From: JBBQXY01 sp038209195
Lineage (GTDB): Bacteria > Chloroflexota > Ktedonobacteria > Ktedonobacterales > Ktedonobacteraceae
DNA: 13,810 nucleotides
Reading direction: 5' to 3'
Assembly (NCBI GenBank): GCA_038209195.1
Contig: JBBQXY010000152.1
Span: 1 to 13,810, forward strand
In this document: one piece after another, positions 7,477 to 13,675 of the stretch
Numbering within the stretch: the stretch's first letter is position 1
Layout of the letters: each line of letters starts with the position of its first letter
The notes under the pieces: model-generated
What the model was told of the DNA's origin: nothing
What the model saw: only the letters and a program-made list of their open reading frames with translations
Databases searched by the model: none
Position numbers and translations under genes: made by a program

Positions 7477-7560
7477 ATGCCAGAGCAGCGTACAGTTTTG
7501 ACACCGTTCGTGTGGCCAGCGGGAGTGCAGAGGGCTTGCAGCCCTCTGACTGGGTTCTAG
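7477..7560 (+). other. Short frame with ribosome-site-like leader; possible gene remnant
   Basis: An ATG at 7477, preceded by CTGAGGT about 8 bases upstream, opens 27 codons (MPEQRTVLTPFVWPAG...) and ends in TAG at 7558-7560. The second half of the frame lies inside palindromic repeat DNA. This could be the 5' stub of a gene cut by repeat insertion, or chance. I recognise no family. Confidence 0.2.
7528..7548. repeat. Perfect 9-bp-arm palindrome
   Basis: cagagggct (7528-7536) and agccctctg (7540-7548) are perfect complements around TGC. It lies next to the longer repeat 7557-7627. No T-run follows, so it is not a standard terminator. Confidence 0.6.
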
Positions 7561-7627
7561 GGCGCAGCCCTAGTTCTCCCTCCCCCTGCCGCCGAAGGCG
7601 GCAAGTCAAATGAAGTGAAACAAAGCA
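7557..7627. repeat. Double-palindrome repeat, copy A
   Basis: Two hairpins in a row: ctagggc/gca/gccctag (7557-7573) and gccgcc/gaa/ggcggc (7588-7602). A conserved tail ends in gaagtgaaacaaagca (7612-7627). The same arrangement, with the same 16-base tail, is at 12463-12537. In both places the tail ends 5-8 bases before the -35 box of a promoter. It is probably a REP- or MITE-like family. Confidence 0.75.
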
Positions 7628-7635
7628 ATATCCTT

Positions 7636-7665
7636 TTGACAGAAGCCCCTACTATGGGCTATAGT
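7636..7665 (+). promoter_or_regulatory. Sigma-70-type promoter for the DUF59 gene
   Basis: TTGACA (7636-7641) and TATAGT (7660-7665) are 18 bp apart. Transcription would begin near 7672, about 50 bases before the ATG at 7723. This rules out the longer frame that opens at 7615, because that codon lies upstream of the promoter and inside the repeat. Confidence 0.65.
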
Positions 7666-7722
7666 ATCAAAGAGAGAATTCCTAGTGATTTACTTGGATT
7701 AACCAGCAAAGGAGCCATTTTC

Positions 7723-8034
7723 ATGGCAGAGATTAACGAAGCAGAAGTCATGGACGCCCTGCATGAATGTTACGACCCGGAGATACCCGTCAATATTGTT
7801 GATCTGGGCCTTGTCTATAACGTAGGCATCGACAACGAGGCCGGTATCGTCAACGTCCTCATGACCTTGACCTCCATGGGCTGTCCCATGGCAGGTGACG
7901 TCATTTCCGAGGTCGAAATGCGCGTCAGCGAGGTCGAGAACGTCAAGGCGTGTAAAGTCGAAATGACCTTTAGCCCACCTTGGAGTACCGACAAAATGAC
8001 CGAAGATGCCAAGTGGGAACTGGGCATGGTCTAA
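7723..8034 (+). CDS. DUF59/MIP18-family iron-sulfur cluster assembly protein
   Basis: A 103-residue protein of the DUF59 family (SufT, PaaD, YitW and MIP18 relatives), which helps assemble or deliver iron-sulfur clusters to client proteins. The family core is visible: DPEIPVNIVDLGLVY (18-32), then TLTSMGCP (48-55) with the conserved C54, and a C-terminal FSPPWSTDKMTEDA. The chosen ATG has AAAGGAG (7708-7714) 8 bases upstream and lies downstream of a good promoter. A longer frame exists from 7615, but its first 36 codons come from repeat and promoter DNA. The gene stands alone, without suf or paa neighbours, so general Fe-S maturation is more likely than phenylacetate degradation. The nuclease in this window carries a predicted Fe-S site, but nothing links the two genes directly. 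Confidence 0.88.
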   Translation: MAEINEAEVMDALHECYDPEIPVNIVDLGLVYNVGIDNEAGIVNVLMTLTSMGCPMAGDVISEVEMRVSEVENVKACKVEMTFSPPWSTDKMTEDAKWELGMV

Positions 8035-8100
8035 CTCAATGATTCCTGTGGCAAGCCGCACCCTTGTTGCTCAGGGAACATGTAGCGGTAATATACCCAC

Positions 8101-8129
8101 TTTCAGGTTGTCTTAGTCCATGCTATACT
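8101..8129 (+). promoter_or_regulatory. Extended -10 promoter for the DnaJ-C membrane protein gene
   Basis: TGCTATACT (8121-8129) is an extended -10 element with TATACT at 8124-8129. The -35 position at 17 bp (8101-8106, TTTCAG) is weak, as is common with extended -10 promoters. Transcription would begin near 8136. GGAGAGG (8154-8160) then sits 9 bases before the ATG at 8170. Confidence 0.5.
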
Positions 8130-8169
8130 ATTTCCACATTCTATCATTATGTTGGAGAGGTGCAATACC

Positions 8170-8211
8170 ATGGCGTATGGCGGTCAGCAAAGCTGAGATA
8201 TACGCGCCACC
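8170..8211 (+). other. Natural start and in-frame TGA of the DnaJ-C membrane protein gene
   Basis: The ATG at 8170 has the only good ribosome site (GGAGAGG, 8154-8160). It reads eight codons (MAYGGQQS) and meets TGA at 8194-8196. The same frame continues without interruption to 9519. The codons after the TGA (DIRATLALSRAEAVHG, 8197-8244) are recognisable DnaJ C-terminal domain sequence, so the stop cuts a conserved domain. Possible explanations are a nonsense mutation, a sequencing error (a single base change from a sense codon), stop readthrough, or reinitiation at TTG 8212. Confidence 0.7.
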
Positions 8212-9519
8212 TTGGCCTTGAGCCGGGCAGAAGCAGTGCATGGCACCAGTAGAACTCTCAATCTGCCCGGAGGACGGCAGGTGGTTGTCCCTGTACCAGC
8301 AGGCATCAACGACGGGCAAGAAATTCGCTTAGAGGGGCAGGGCCAACCGACGAATTATGGCGGCAGGGGTGCATTAATCCTCACCATTGCCCTTGCACCC
8401 TCGGAAAGTTATGGCTCGCAGCCATTTCCTAATCCTGGTACCGACTTCCCGACCGAAATGATGCCGCTCCCGCCACCTCCTCCACAGTCCACATCGTCAC
8501 CCAATTACCCTTCTATACAGCACTACAGCGTGTATACCAACTATCCAACCCCAAACCAGCAATCTATCAACGCCGCTCAAACGACACCGTCCTACGATCA
8601 ATCACCATCGTATCCTGCCCAGCAATCGCCTCCATTATTTCCTGTTGCGCAACCTCAACGGCGCAGACGATCACCTCTACTCATCGTAATGCTCGTCGTC
8701 TTGCTGCTGCTCATCATTGGGGGTAGTGGCTTAATTTACTACACCGCCGTCTACCAGCCAAACCAAATCCATGTCCAAGCCACAGCTACTGCCGTTTCAC
8801 AGGTGACAGGCACGGCCCAGTCTAATGCGACCGCGATGGCCGGAGCTACAGGTACGGCCATCGCCCAGACCAATGCTACCGCAACAGCGTTGGCGCAAAG
8901 CACGGCTCAAGCCAACGCTACCGCCACTGCACTACAAAACATCTACACCTCCGCCACCAGTGGCACACCTGCACTGAATGACCTATTAAGTCAGCAGGAT
9001 AGCCTTAACTGGGAAGTAGACACCAAGAATGGCGGCGGCGGCTGTGCTTTCACCAATGGCGCATTTCACGCCAGTATGCCACAAGTAGGCTTTTTCGCCT
9101 CGTGCTTCGCCCAGGCCAGCAACTATAGCAACTTCGCCTTTCAAGTACAAATGAATATTCTCAAAGGCGATAGAGGAGGCATCATCTTCCGCGCCGATAG
9201 TGCCAATTTCAAGTTTTATCTCTTCCGCTTGGCGCAAGATGGCTCCTATAACCTCTTCCTCTATGTAGATAACAATGGCAGCCATGCTCGTTCGTTGCTT
9301 CAAGGCAATACTTCTGCTATGCATACTGGGCAAAATCAAAACAACACCGTGGCTGTCGTTGCGCGTAATGCCAACATCTACCTTTACGTAAACCAACAGT
9401 ATATCGCCAGCATTAGCGATAACACTTTTGCTTCCGGACAGATTGGCATCTTCGCCGACGACCAGAAAAATCCGACCGAGGTTGCCTTCAGCAAACTGGA
9501 AATCTGGACTCTCTCATAA
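8212..9519 (+). CDS. Membrane protein: DnaJ C-terminal-like domain, TM helix, stalk, ConA-like ectodomain
   Basis: 435 residues if read from TTG 8212, but this start has no ribosome site and the frame really opens at 8170 across an in-frame TGA. Residues 1-65 match the DnaJ C-terminal substrate-binding domain: SRAEAVHG, then PVPAGINDGQEIRLEGQGQP and GGRGALILTI. No J domain or zinc finger is present. A Pro/Ser/Gln-rich linker (66-150) leads to a membrane helix (about 155-177, flanked by RRRR inside), an Ala/Thr stalk (about 185-240), and a ConA-like/LamG-like jellyroll (about 245-435) containing GGIIFR and QDGSY. C278 and C298 are probably disulfide-bonded. Inferred topology is N-in, C-out. 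The C-terminal domain resembles the DUF1080-type regions found outside many Chloroflexota kinases. Ligand and function are unknown, and catalytic residues are not evident. It is the first of four paralogues. Confidence 0.8.
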   Translation: MALSRAEAVHGTSRTLNLPGGRQVVVPVPAGINDGQEIRLEGQGQPTNYGGRGALILTIALAPSESYGSQPFPNPGTDFPTEMMPLPPPPPQSTSSPNYPSIQHYSVYTNYPTPNQQSINAAQTTPSYDQSPSYPAQQSPPLFPVAQPQRRRRSPLLIVMLVVLLLLIIGGSGLIYYTAVYQPNQIHVQATATAVSQVTGTAQSNATAMAGATGTAIAQTNATATALAQSTAQANATATALQNIYTSATSGTPALNDLLSQQDSLNWEVDTKNGGGGCAFTNGAFHASMPQVGFFASCFAQASNYSNFAFQVQMNILKGDRGGIIFRADSANFKFYLFRLAQDGSYNLFLYVDNNGSHARSLLQGNTSAMHTGQNQNNTVAVVARNANIYLYVNQQYIASISDNTFASGQIGIFADDQKNPTEVAFSKLEIWTLS

Positions 9520-9538
9520 AAATACCCGACTTTCCATC

Positions 9539-9567
9539 TTGGCTTTGCACCAAAAGCATGGTATGCT
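9539..9567 (+). promoter_or_regulatory. Promoter for the two-gene zinc-ribbon membrane protein operon
   Basis: TTGGCT (9539-9544) and TATGCT (9562-9567) are 17 bp apart, with TGG just before the -10 giving an extended -10. Transcription would start near 9574. AGGAG (9611-9615) is 9 bases before the ATG at 9625. Confidence 0.5.
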
Positions 9568-9624
9568 AAAACCCAACCTTATTCGCGTCATTTCAACAAA
9601 TGTACTTAGCAGGAGAAACAGACA

Positions 9625-11025
9625 ATGCAATGCACCTCATGTGGCACACCCATTCCTCCTGGAGCAAAACATTGCCCATTGTGTGGCACGCCAGTCTATG
9701 ATCCTGGCGCATATCAGGAAACAATGCGCTCTTCCCCAAATCAGCCCACTGAGCCAGTGAATCCCGCTGGTCCTTATAGTCCTGGCGCATTCCAGGAGCA
9801 GACCCCTTCACAAACGAACGCATCATCGGATCAAACACTTCGTGCCAATAACTATCAGTCGGGCGGGCGATCAACGCCTCCACCAGATAGTTATTCACAA
9901 CCCCCCTATGCCTCGACACAACAACAGCAACCGCAGTACACACCTGCACAACAAACATTCTCTCCATACGAACCTACGTTGCAGCAACCTTTCCCTCCCT
10001 ACGAACCTGCGCAACAACAGCAACCGCCGCCGCCACCGCTCTATACACCTGCACAACAGTCATTCCCTCCCTACGAACCCGAAGAGCAGCGACAAATACG
10101 CTATATCAGTTCACCGCCTACCTTCCAACCGCCTCCCGTTCCTCCAGCAACGCGGTCCGGTCGTAGATTATCGCGTGGCTTGCTGATCGTGCTGGTGCTG
10201 CTAGCACTACTCATCATGTTCAGCGGCGTCGGGTTGATCTACTATAGCACTGTCTACCAACCGAATCAGCTTCATGCCCAGGGAACAGCCACCGCGCATA
10301 CCATACAAACTAGCACAACACGAGCGACCGCCACTGCTAATGCCCAAGTCACAGGCACCGCCGTCGCCGTTGCCAACGCTACTGCCAACGCTGTCGCCAC
10401 TGCCAACGCTGTCGCCACCGCCAATGTCGTTGGTACCGCGACAGCATTACAGAACATCTACACCAGTGCTACCAACGGCAACCCCACCCTTAGCGAGTCA
10501 TTAAACGGAACTACAGGCAGTAACTGGGATGTTGACCAGGCACAGGGCGGCGGTGGCTGTGGTTTCAATAATGGCAGCTATGTTGCGAGCATTTATTCAA
10601 AGGGCTTTTACTTCTCCTGCTTCGCACAAAACACCAACTTCGCCAACTTCGCCTTCCAAGTACAAATGAACATCACTCGCGGCGATACCGGTGGGCTCAT
10701 TTTTCGCGCGAACAGTTCCGCTAACAAATTTTATGGCTTCCAAATCGGACAGGATGGCAGCTACGATCTCTTTGCATCGCAAGACCGAACGCACAGTAGC
10801 GACTTGCTCTTTGGCAACAGCACTGCCATCAAGAAAAACACGGGCCAATCCAACCTGGTCACTATCATTGCCCGTGGCGGCAACCTTTCCTTTTACATCA
10901 ATAAGCAGTATACAGGTAGTGTCAGTGATGGCACCTTCAAGTCAGGCCAAATCGGCTTGTTCGCCCTCGATCACACCAATCCAACCGATGTAGCCTTTAG
11001 CAACCTGCGCGTCTGGCAGCTTTAG
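9625..11025 (+). CDS. Membrane protein: zinc ribbon, Pro/Gln linker, TM helix, stalk, ConA-like ectodomain
   Basis: 466 residues. The N-terminal zinc ribbon has C3-x2-C6 and C17-x2-C20. A long Pro/Gln/Tyr-rich linker (about 25-180) follows, in which a 13-residue unit (YTPAQQ...PYEP) is repeated at residues 105-117 and 140-152. The membrane helix is at about 185-207, preceded by RSGRRLSR, which indicates a cytoplasmic N-terminus by the positive-inside rule. The Ala/Thr/Asn stalk (about 218-275) includes an exact AVATAN tandem. The ConA-like ectodomain (about 285-466) has C312 and C332, GGLIFR, GQDGSY and a C-terminal VAFSNLRVW. The helix-stalk junction (LIYY..VYQPNQ.H.Q) is nearly the same as in the gene before it. 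The next gene starts 18 bases on, so the two are co-transcribed. Function is unknown. A surface sensor, adhesin or scaffold role is an inference. Confidence 0.85.
   Translation: MQCTSCGTPIPPGAKHCPLCGTPVYDPGAYQETMRSSPNQPTEPVNPAGPYSPGAFQEQTPSQTNASSDQTLRANNYQSGGRSTPPPDSYSQPPYASTQQQQPQYTPAQQTFSPYEPTLQQPFPPYEPAQQQQPPPPPLYTPAQQSFPPYEPEEQRQIRYISSPPTFQPPPVPPATRSGRRLSRGLLIVLVLLALLIMFSGVGLIYYSTVYQPNQLHAQGTATAHTIQTSTTRATATANAQVTGTAVAVANATANAVATANAVATANVVGTATALQNIYTSATNGNPTLSESLNGTTGSNWDVDQAQGGGGCGFNNGSYVASIYSKGFYFSCFAQNTNFANFAFQVQMNITRGDTGGLIFRANSSANKFYGFQIGQDGSYDLFASQDRTHSSDLLFGNSTAIKKNTGQSNLVTIIARGGNLSFYINKQYTGSVSDGTFKSGQIGLFALDHTNPTDVAFSNLRVWQL
9937..10080 (+). repeat. Internal duplication in the Pro/Gln linker
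   Basis: A 39-base unit at 9937-9975 recurs at 10042-10080 with a few substitutions, encoding two 13-residue copies separated by 105 bases. A shorter PPYEP copy lies between them. It is a sign of slippage or unequal recombination in the linker. Confidence 0.6.
10390..10425 (+). repeat. Tandem 18-bp repeat encoding AVATAN in the stalk
   Basis: Two adjacent 18-base units (10390-10407 and 10408-10425) differ at only two bases and both encode AVATAN. The sequence just before them (10372-10389) is a related, more diverged unit. Stalk length probably varies between strains through this repeat. Confidence 0.65.
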
Positions 11026-11043
11026 AAGAGGGAGGCCATTGCC

Positions 11044-12168
11044 ATGAAATGTATTTCGTGTGGAACTACCATCCTTCCGGACATGATGTACTGTCCAGGC
11101 TGTGGCACTCCCGCCGCCTATAGTGCTCCCGCGCAACTGGGAACACAGCCACAAAACTTCTATAACACTGACACACAGCAAGAAACACTGGTAACCAATG
11201 CTGGCACGCAGATAGGACCACAAACACCCAATACGGGGGCGCCGCCCTATGGCTATAATACTGGGCAACCACAAAATCCACCATCACAGCAATATCCTCC
11301 TACGCAACAATATCCTCCTCCCATGCAAACTCCACCGCCACAGCCATCTAAGCGTAAGAGAGGACTTTCACGCGGCCTGACTATCACCGTAATCGTGCTG
11401 GTACTCCTCGTGCTCGTTGGCAGTGGCACCATCTATTATTTCTCTGTACCCTATCCAGCCCAACTTCATGCTCAGGCCACCGCAACCGTGCAGAGCCGCC
11501 TCAACAACCAGGCTACGGGAACAGCACTATCCATCCACAACGACAACGCGACCGCGACCGCGCAGGCCCAGGCCACTCTCACAGCACAACAAAACATCTA
11601 TACACAAGCCACCACCGGCACTCCCGCCATCACCGATTCGCTGACCCAAAACGGCGGGCTGCGTTGGGACCAATACGACATTCCCAACAGCAGAAGCTGC
11701 GTCTATGCGGGGAGCATGTACCATGTCAAAGAGCTACAAAGTGGCTTCATCCAGACCTGCTACGCCCAGGCCTCCAATTTCAGCAATTTTACGCTGCAAG
11801 TCCAAATGACCATCCTCTCCGGTGACTTCGGTGGCTTCATTTTTCGCTCCAATGCAAACGGCTCGAAATTCTACCTGCTACAATTTAATTCTGACGGCTC
11901 GTATCAAATGTACGGTTATGTCAACAGTAATGGCACCAATTCCAGAAACCTACTTTCCAGTACCACGACAGCTATGAAAGGTCTCATCCAACCCAATCTG
12001 TTTACGTTGATCGCCCGTGGCAGCCAATTCACCGTCTTCGTCAATAAGCAGTATGTCGATACCGTCACCGATGATCTCTACAAGGGAGGGCTCATTGGCC
12101 TTGCAGCTTATTACAAGTCAAGCCCTACAGAAGTAGCCTATAGTAACCTGCAAATCTGGAAACTCTAA
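11044..12168 (+). CDS. Membrane protein: zinc ribbon, linker, TM helix, short stalk, ConA-like ectodomain
   Basis: 374 residues, the shortest of the zinc-ribbon pair. The zinc ribbon is C3-x2-C6 and C17-x2-C20, with the same spacing as the upstream gene. The linker (about 25-105) is rich in Pro, Gln and Tyr, with a repeated QQYPP. SKRKRGLSRG precedes the membrane helix (about 111-132). The stalk is brief (about 140-181). The ectodomain (about 190-374) has C219 and C239, GGFIFR, NSDGSY and a closing VAYSNLQIW. The start is fixed by GGGAGG (11030-11035), 8 bases before the ATG. It lies 18 bases after the previous stop and is read from the same promoter. It is probably a tandem duplicate of that gene that has since diverged in linker and stalk. 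Function is unknown. Confidence 0.85.
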   Translation: MKCISCGTTILPDMMYCPGCGTPAAYSAPAQLGTQPQNFYNTDTQQETLVTNAGTQIGPQTPNTGAPPYGYNTGQPQNPPSQQYPPTQQYPPPMQTPPPQPSKRKRGLSRGLTITVIVLVLLVLVGSGTIYYFSVPYPAQLHAQATATVQSRLNNQATGTALSIHNDNATATAQAQATLTAQQNIYTQATTGTPAITDSLTQNGGLRWDQYDIPNSRSCVYAGSMYHVKELQSGFIQTCYAQASNFSNFTLQVQMTILSGDFGGFIFRSNANGSKFYLLQFNSDGSYQMYGYVNSNGTNSRNLLSSTTTAMKGLIQPNLFTLIARGSQFTVFVNKQYVDTVTDDLYKGGLIGLAAYYKSSPTEVAYSNLQIWKL

Positions 12169-12220
12169 ACAGACTGCACATTTTTGCAAATGATAAGGGG
12201 GATGCAAAGGGCTGCGCCCC

Positions 12221-12410
12221 ATAAGCGTCAAGTTAAGGCAGGGAGAGGCAGCCTCTCGTATCTCGTAGGGGCGGGAGTGGTGTGGAGCGGCGTGGGGACC
12301 CTTGTGGTCGCCCGTGGGGAAGGGCGTGGCTGCGTTTCCCATGTCTGGGGGTAAACTGGCTCCCAAGGCCGCTTTGTTGCCAGTTCCTCTGTCCTTAACT
12401 TGACACCTAT
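12221..12410. mobile_element. MITE-like element with ~21-bp terminal inverted repeats
   Basis: Bases 12221-12241 and 12389-12410 are inverted repeats that differ at two positions and a 1-base gap, and share the core GTCAAGTTAAGG. Just outside them, gggatgcaaaggg (12199-12211) and gggatgcaagggg (12411-12423) are near-identical direct repeats. Inside are small hairpins (gagaggc/a/gcctctc at 12243-12257, and aactggc 12354-12360 with gccagtt 12379-12385) and a degenerate copy of the repeat at 1-112. There is no reading frame for a transposase. It lies in the 431-base space before the last paralogue, which also holds a palindromic repeat and a promoter. Confidence 0.5.
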
Positions 12411-12462
12411 GGGATGCAAGGGGACGCGCACCTTGACTGCACCCTGTCTGGGGGACAGGTAA

Positions 12463-12537
12463 TTAGGGCTGCGCCCTAGATTCCACCCTCTCCTTCTGCC
12501 GCCGCAGGCGGCCAGTCACACGAAGTGAAACAAAGCA
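12463..12537. repeat. Double-palindrome repeat, copy B
   Basis: This carries the same layout as 7557-7627: first hairpin tagggc/tgc/gcccta (12464-12478), second hairpin gccgcc/gca/ggcggc (12498-12512), then the shared tail gaagtgaaacaaagca (12522-12537). The loops and the spacer between hairpins differ, but the stems are kept, which suggests that structure is conserved. Confidence 0.75.
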
Positions 12538-12542
12538 CTGGG

Positions 12543-12571
12543 TTTGCATCGCATGATATAACTGATATAAG
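12543..12571 (+). promoter_or_regulatory. Promoter for the fourth paralogue
   Basis: TTTGCA (12543-12548) and TATAAG (12566-12571) are 17 bp apart, with TGA before the -10 giving an extended -10. A second overlapping extended -10 (TGATATAAC, 12554-12562) lies just upstream. The -35 starts 5 bases after the palindromic repeat. AGAAGGA (12581-12587) is the likely ribosome site for the ATG at 12600, at a rather long spacing. Confidence 0.5.
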
Positions 12572-12599
12572 AGAACAATTAGAAGGATAGAAGCAATTC

Positions 12600-13646
12600 A
12601 TGCCAAACGAGAGTGACTTCTCACCGCCAGAGCCAGTCTCACCTACAGATCCGACCGTGCCAAATCTGCCGTCTCCACCTGCGGTCTCGCCCGCAGCCGT
12701 AACAGAGGCGAATATGCCTGTGCCAACCTTGTCGCCTCAGCAGCAGACAGTTCGGCAGCACAGCACGTATCCTATCAGCAGAAATTTCGTACTGCTCGCG
12801 CTGGCTATCATTCTCATTTTAGGAGGTCTGGGCTTCACAATTTTCGCTACTACCACACAGTACCAGGCATCATTGCACCGCCAGGCCACAACCCTCGCCC
12901 GCCAGACCAATGTCACCACACTGACTCAAGCCACCGCCACTGCCAACACCTTCGCTACAGCGAACACGCAAATTTACGCCACCGCAACAGCACAGGAAGG
13001 TGTCACCGCGACGTTAACCGCTCAGGGCAACTCTCTTGACGCCACCGCTACCACCTTGCAGCGCACCTTCACCCAGGCTACCAGTGGCACACCCGCCTTC
13101 AACGACCCCTTAAGCGATAATACCACTCACAACAGTTGGGACGAGACCAGCGGCACCATCGATGGGAGCTGTGTTTTTATAGGTGGTAATTATCATGTCA
13201 CCGAAGCTCGCCTTGGCTATCTTCAACCATGTTTTGCCGAGTCTACCAACTTTAGCAACTTTGCCTATCAGGTGCAACTGATTTTTGATAAGGGGAATCA
13301 GGCCGGCATTATCTTCCGCGCTAGCGTCCCCAAAGACACGTTTTACTTCTTCCATATTGGCATTGACGGCTCCTACGCGCTCGACCTCTATAAAAATTCG
13401 CAGCAGGCCATCACGCTAAGCAACGGTTTCAGTTCAGCCATCACCCCAGGCTTAACGCAAGCGAACCAAATTGCCGTCATCGCCGTGAAAGGCCAAATCG
13501 CCCTCTACGCCAATCAGCAATACATCACCAGTATTACCGACAAAACCTTCACCTCCGGTACCATTGGTGTAGCCGTCCAAGACGGCGAAAATCCAACCGA
13601 AGTCGAATTCAGCAATGCCCAGCTTTGGAACGTCTCTCATCTATAA
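12600..13646 (+). CDS. Membrane protein: Pro-rich N-terminus, TM helix, stalk, ConA-like ectodomain
   Basis: 348 residues and the most diverged of the four paralogues. The cytosolic part is a Pro/Ser/Thr-rich tail of about 60 residues with no zinc ribbon, no DnaJ-like domain and no cysteine. The membrane helix is at about 63-82. The stalk (about 88-156) is rich in Ala, Thr and Gln with recurring ATATA-type steps. The ectodomain (about 165-348) has C191 and C211, AGIIFR, GIDGSY, and a closing VEFSNAQLW. The 20-residue cysteine spacing equals that in the other three. It has its own promoter and is separated from the other paralogues by repeats, so it is probably regulated independently. Function is unknown. 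The conserved ectodomain suggests that all four bind a similar extracellular ligand or each other. Confidence 0.83.
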   Translation: MPNESDFSPPEPVSPTDPTVPNLPSPPAVSPAAVTEANMPVPTLSPQQQTVRQHSTYPISRNFVLLALAIILILGGLGFTIFATTTQYQASLHRQATTLARQTNVTTLTQATATANTFATANTQIYATATAQEGVTATLTAQGNSLDATATTLQRTFTQATSGTPAFNDPLSDNTTHNSWDETSGTIDGSCVFIGGNYHVTEARLGYLQPCFAESTNFSNFAYQVQLIFDKGNQAGIIFRASVPKDTFYFFHIGIDGSYALDLYKNSQQAITLSNGFSSAITPGLTQANQIAVIAVKGQIALYANQQYITSITDKTFTSGTIGVAVQDGENPTEVEFSNAQLWNVSHL

Positions 13647-13675
13647 TCCACCTCGCACCCCAAAAACACCCAGGG

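Noticed and set aside
7528..7573. Palindromes after the nucleoside hydrolase as a rho-independent terminator
   Set aside because: The hairpins are strong, but no T-run follows, and the same structures recur elsewhere as dispersed repeats.
7615..7722. N-terminal extension of the DUF59 protein from ATG 7615
   Set aside because: The ATG lies inside the palindromic repeat tail and upstream of the TTGACA/TATAGT promoter. The ATG at 7723 has a good ribosome site and matches the family start.
8194..8196. Reassignment of TGA to a sense codon in this organism
   Set aside because: No other confident gene in the window needs an internal TGA, ribokinase ends naturally at TGA (6418-6420), and Trp is encoded by TGG throughout. 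A local event is more likely.
8245..9519. Enzymatic function (sugar hydrolase) for the ConA-like ectodomains
   Set aside because: The domain resembles DUF1080/LamG folds, but I can see no conserved acidic catalytic pair shared by all four paralogues, so only a binding or structural role is proposed.
10370..10430. Short tandem repeats as a possible CRISPR array
   Set aside because: The units are adjacent without spacers and lie in frame inside a coding stalk (AVATAN repeats).
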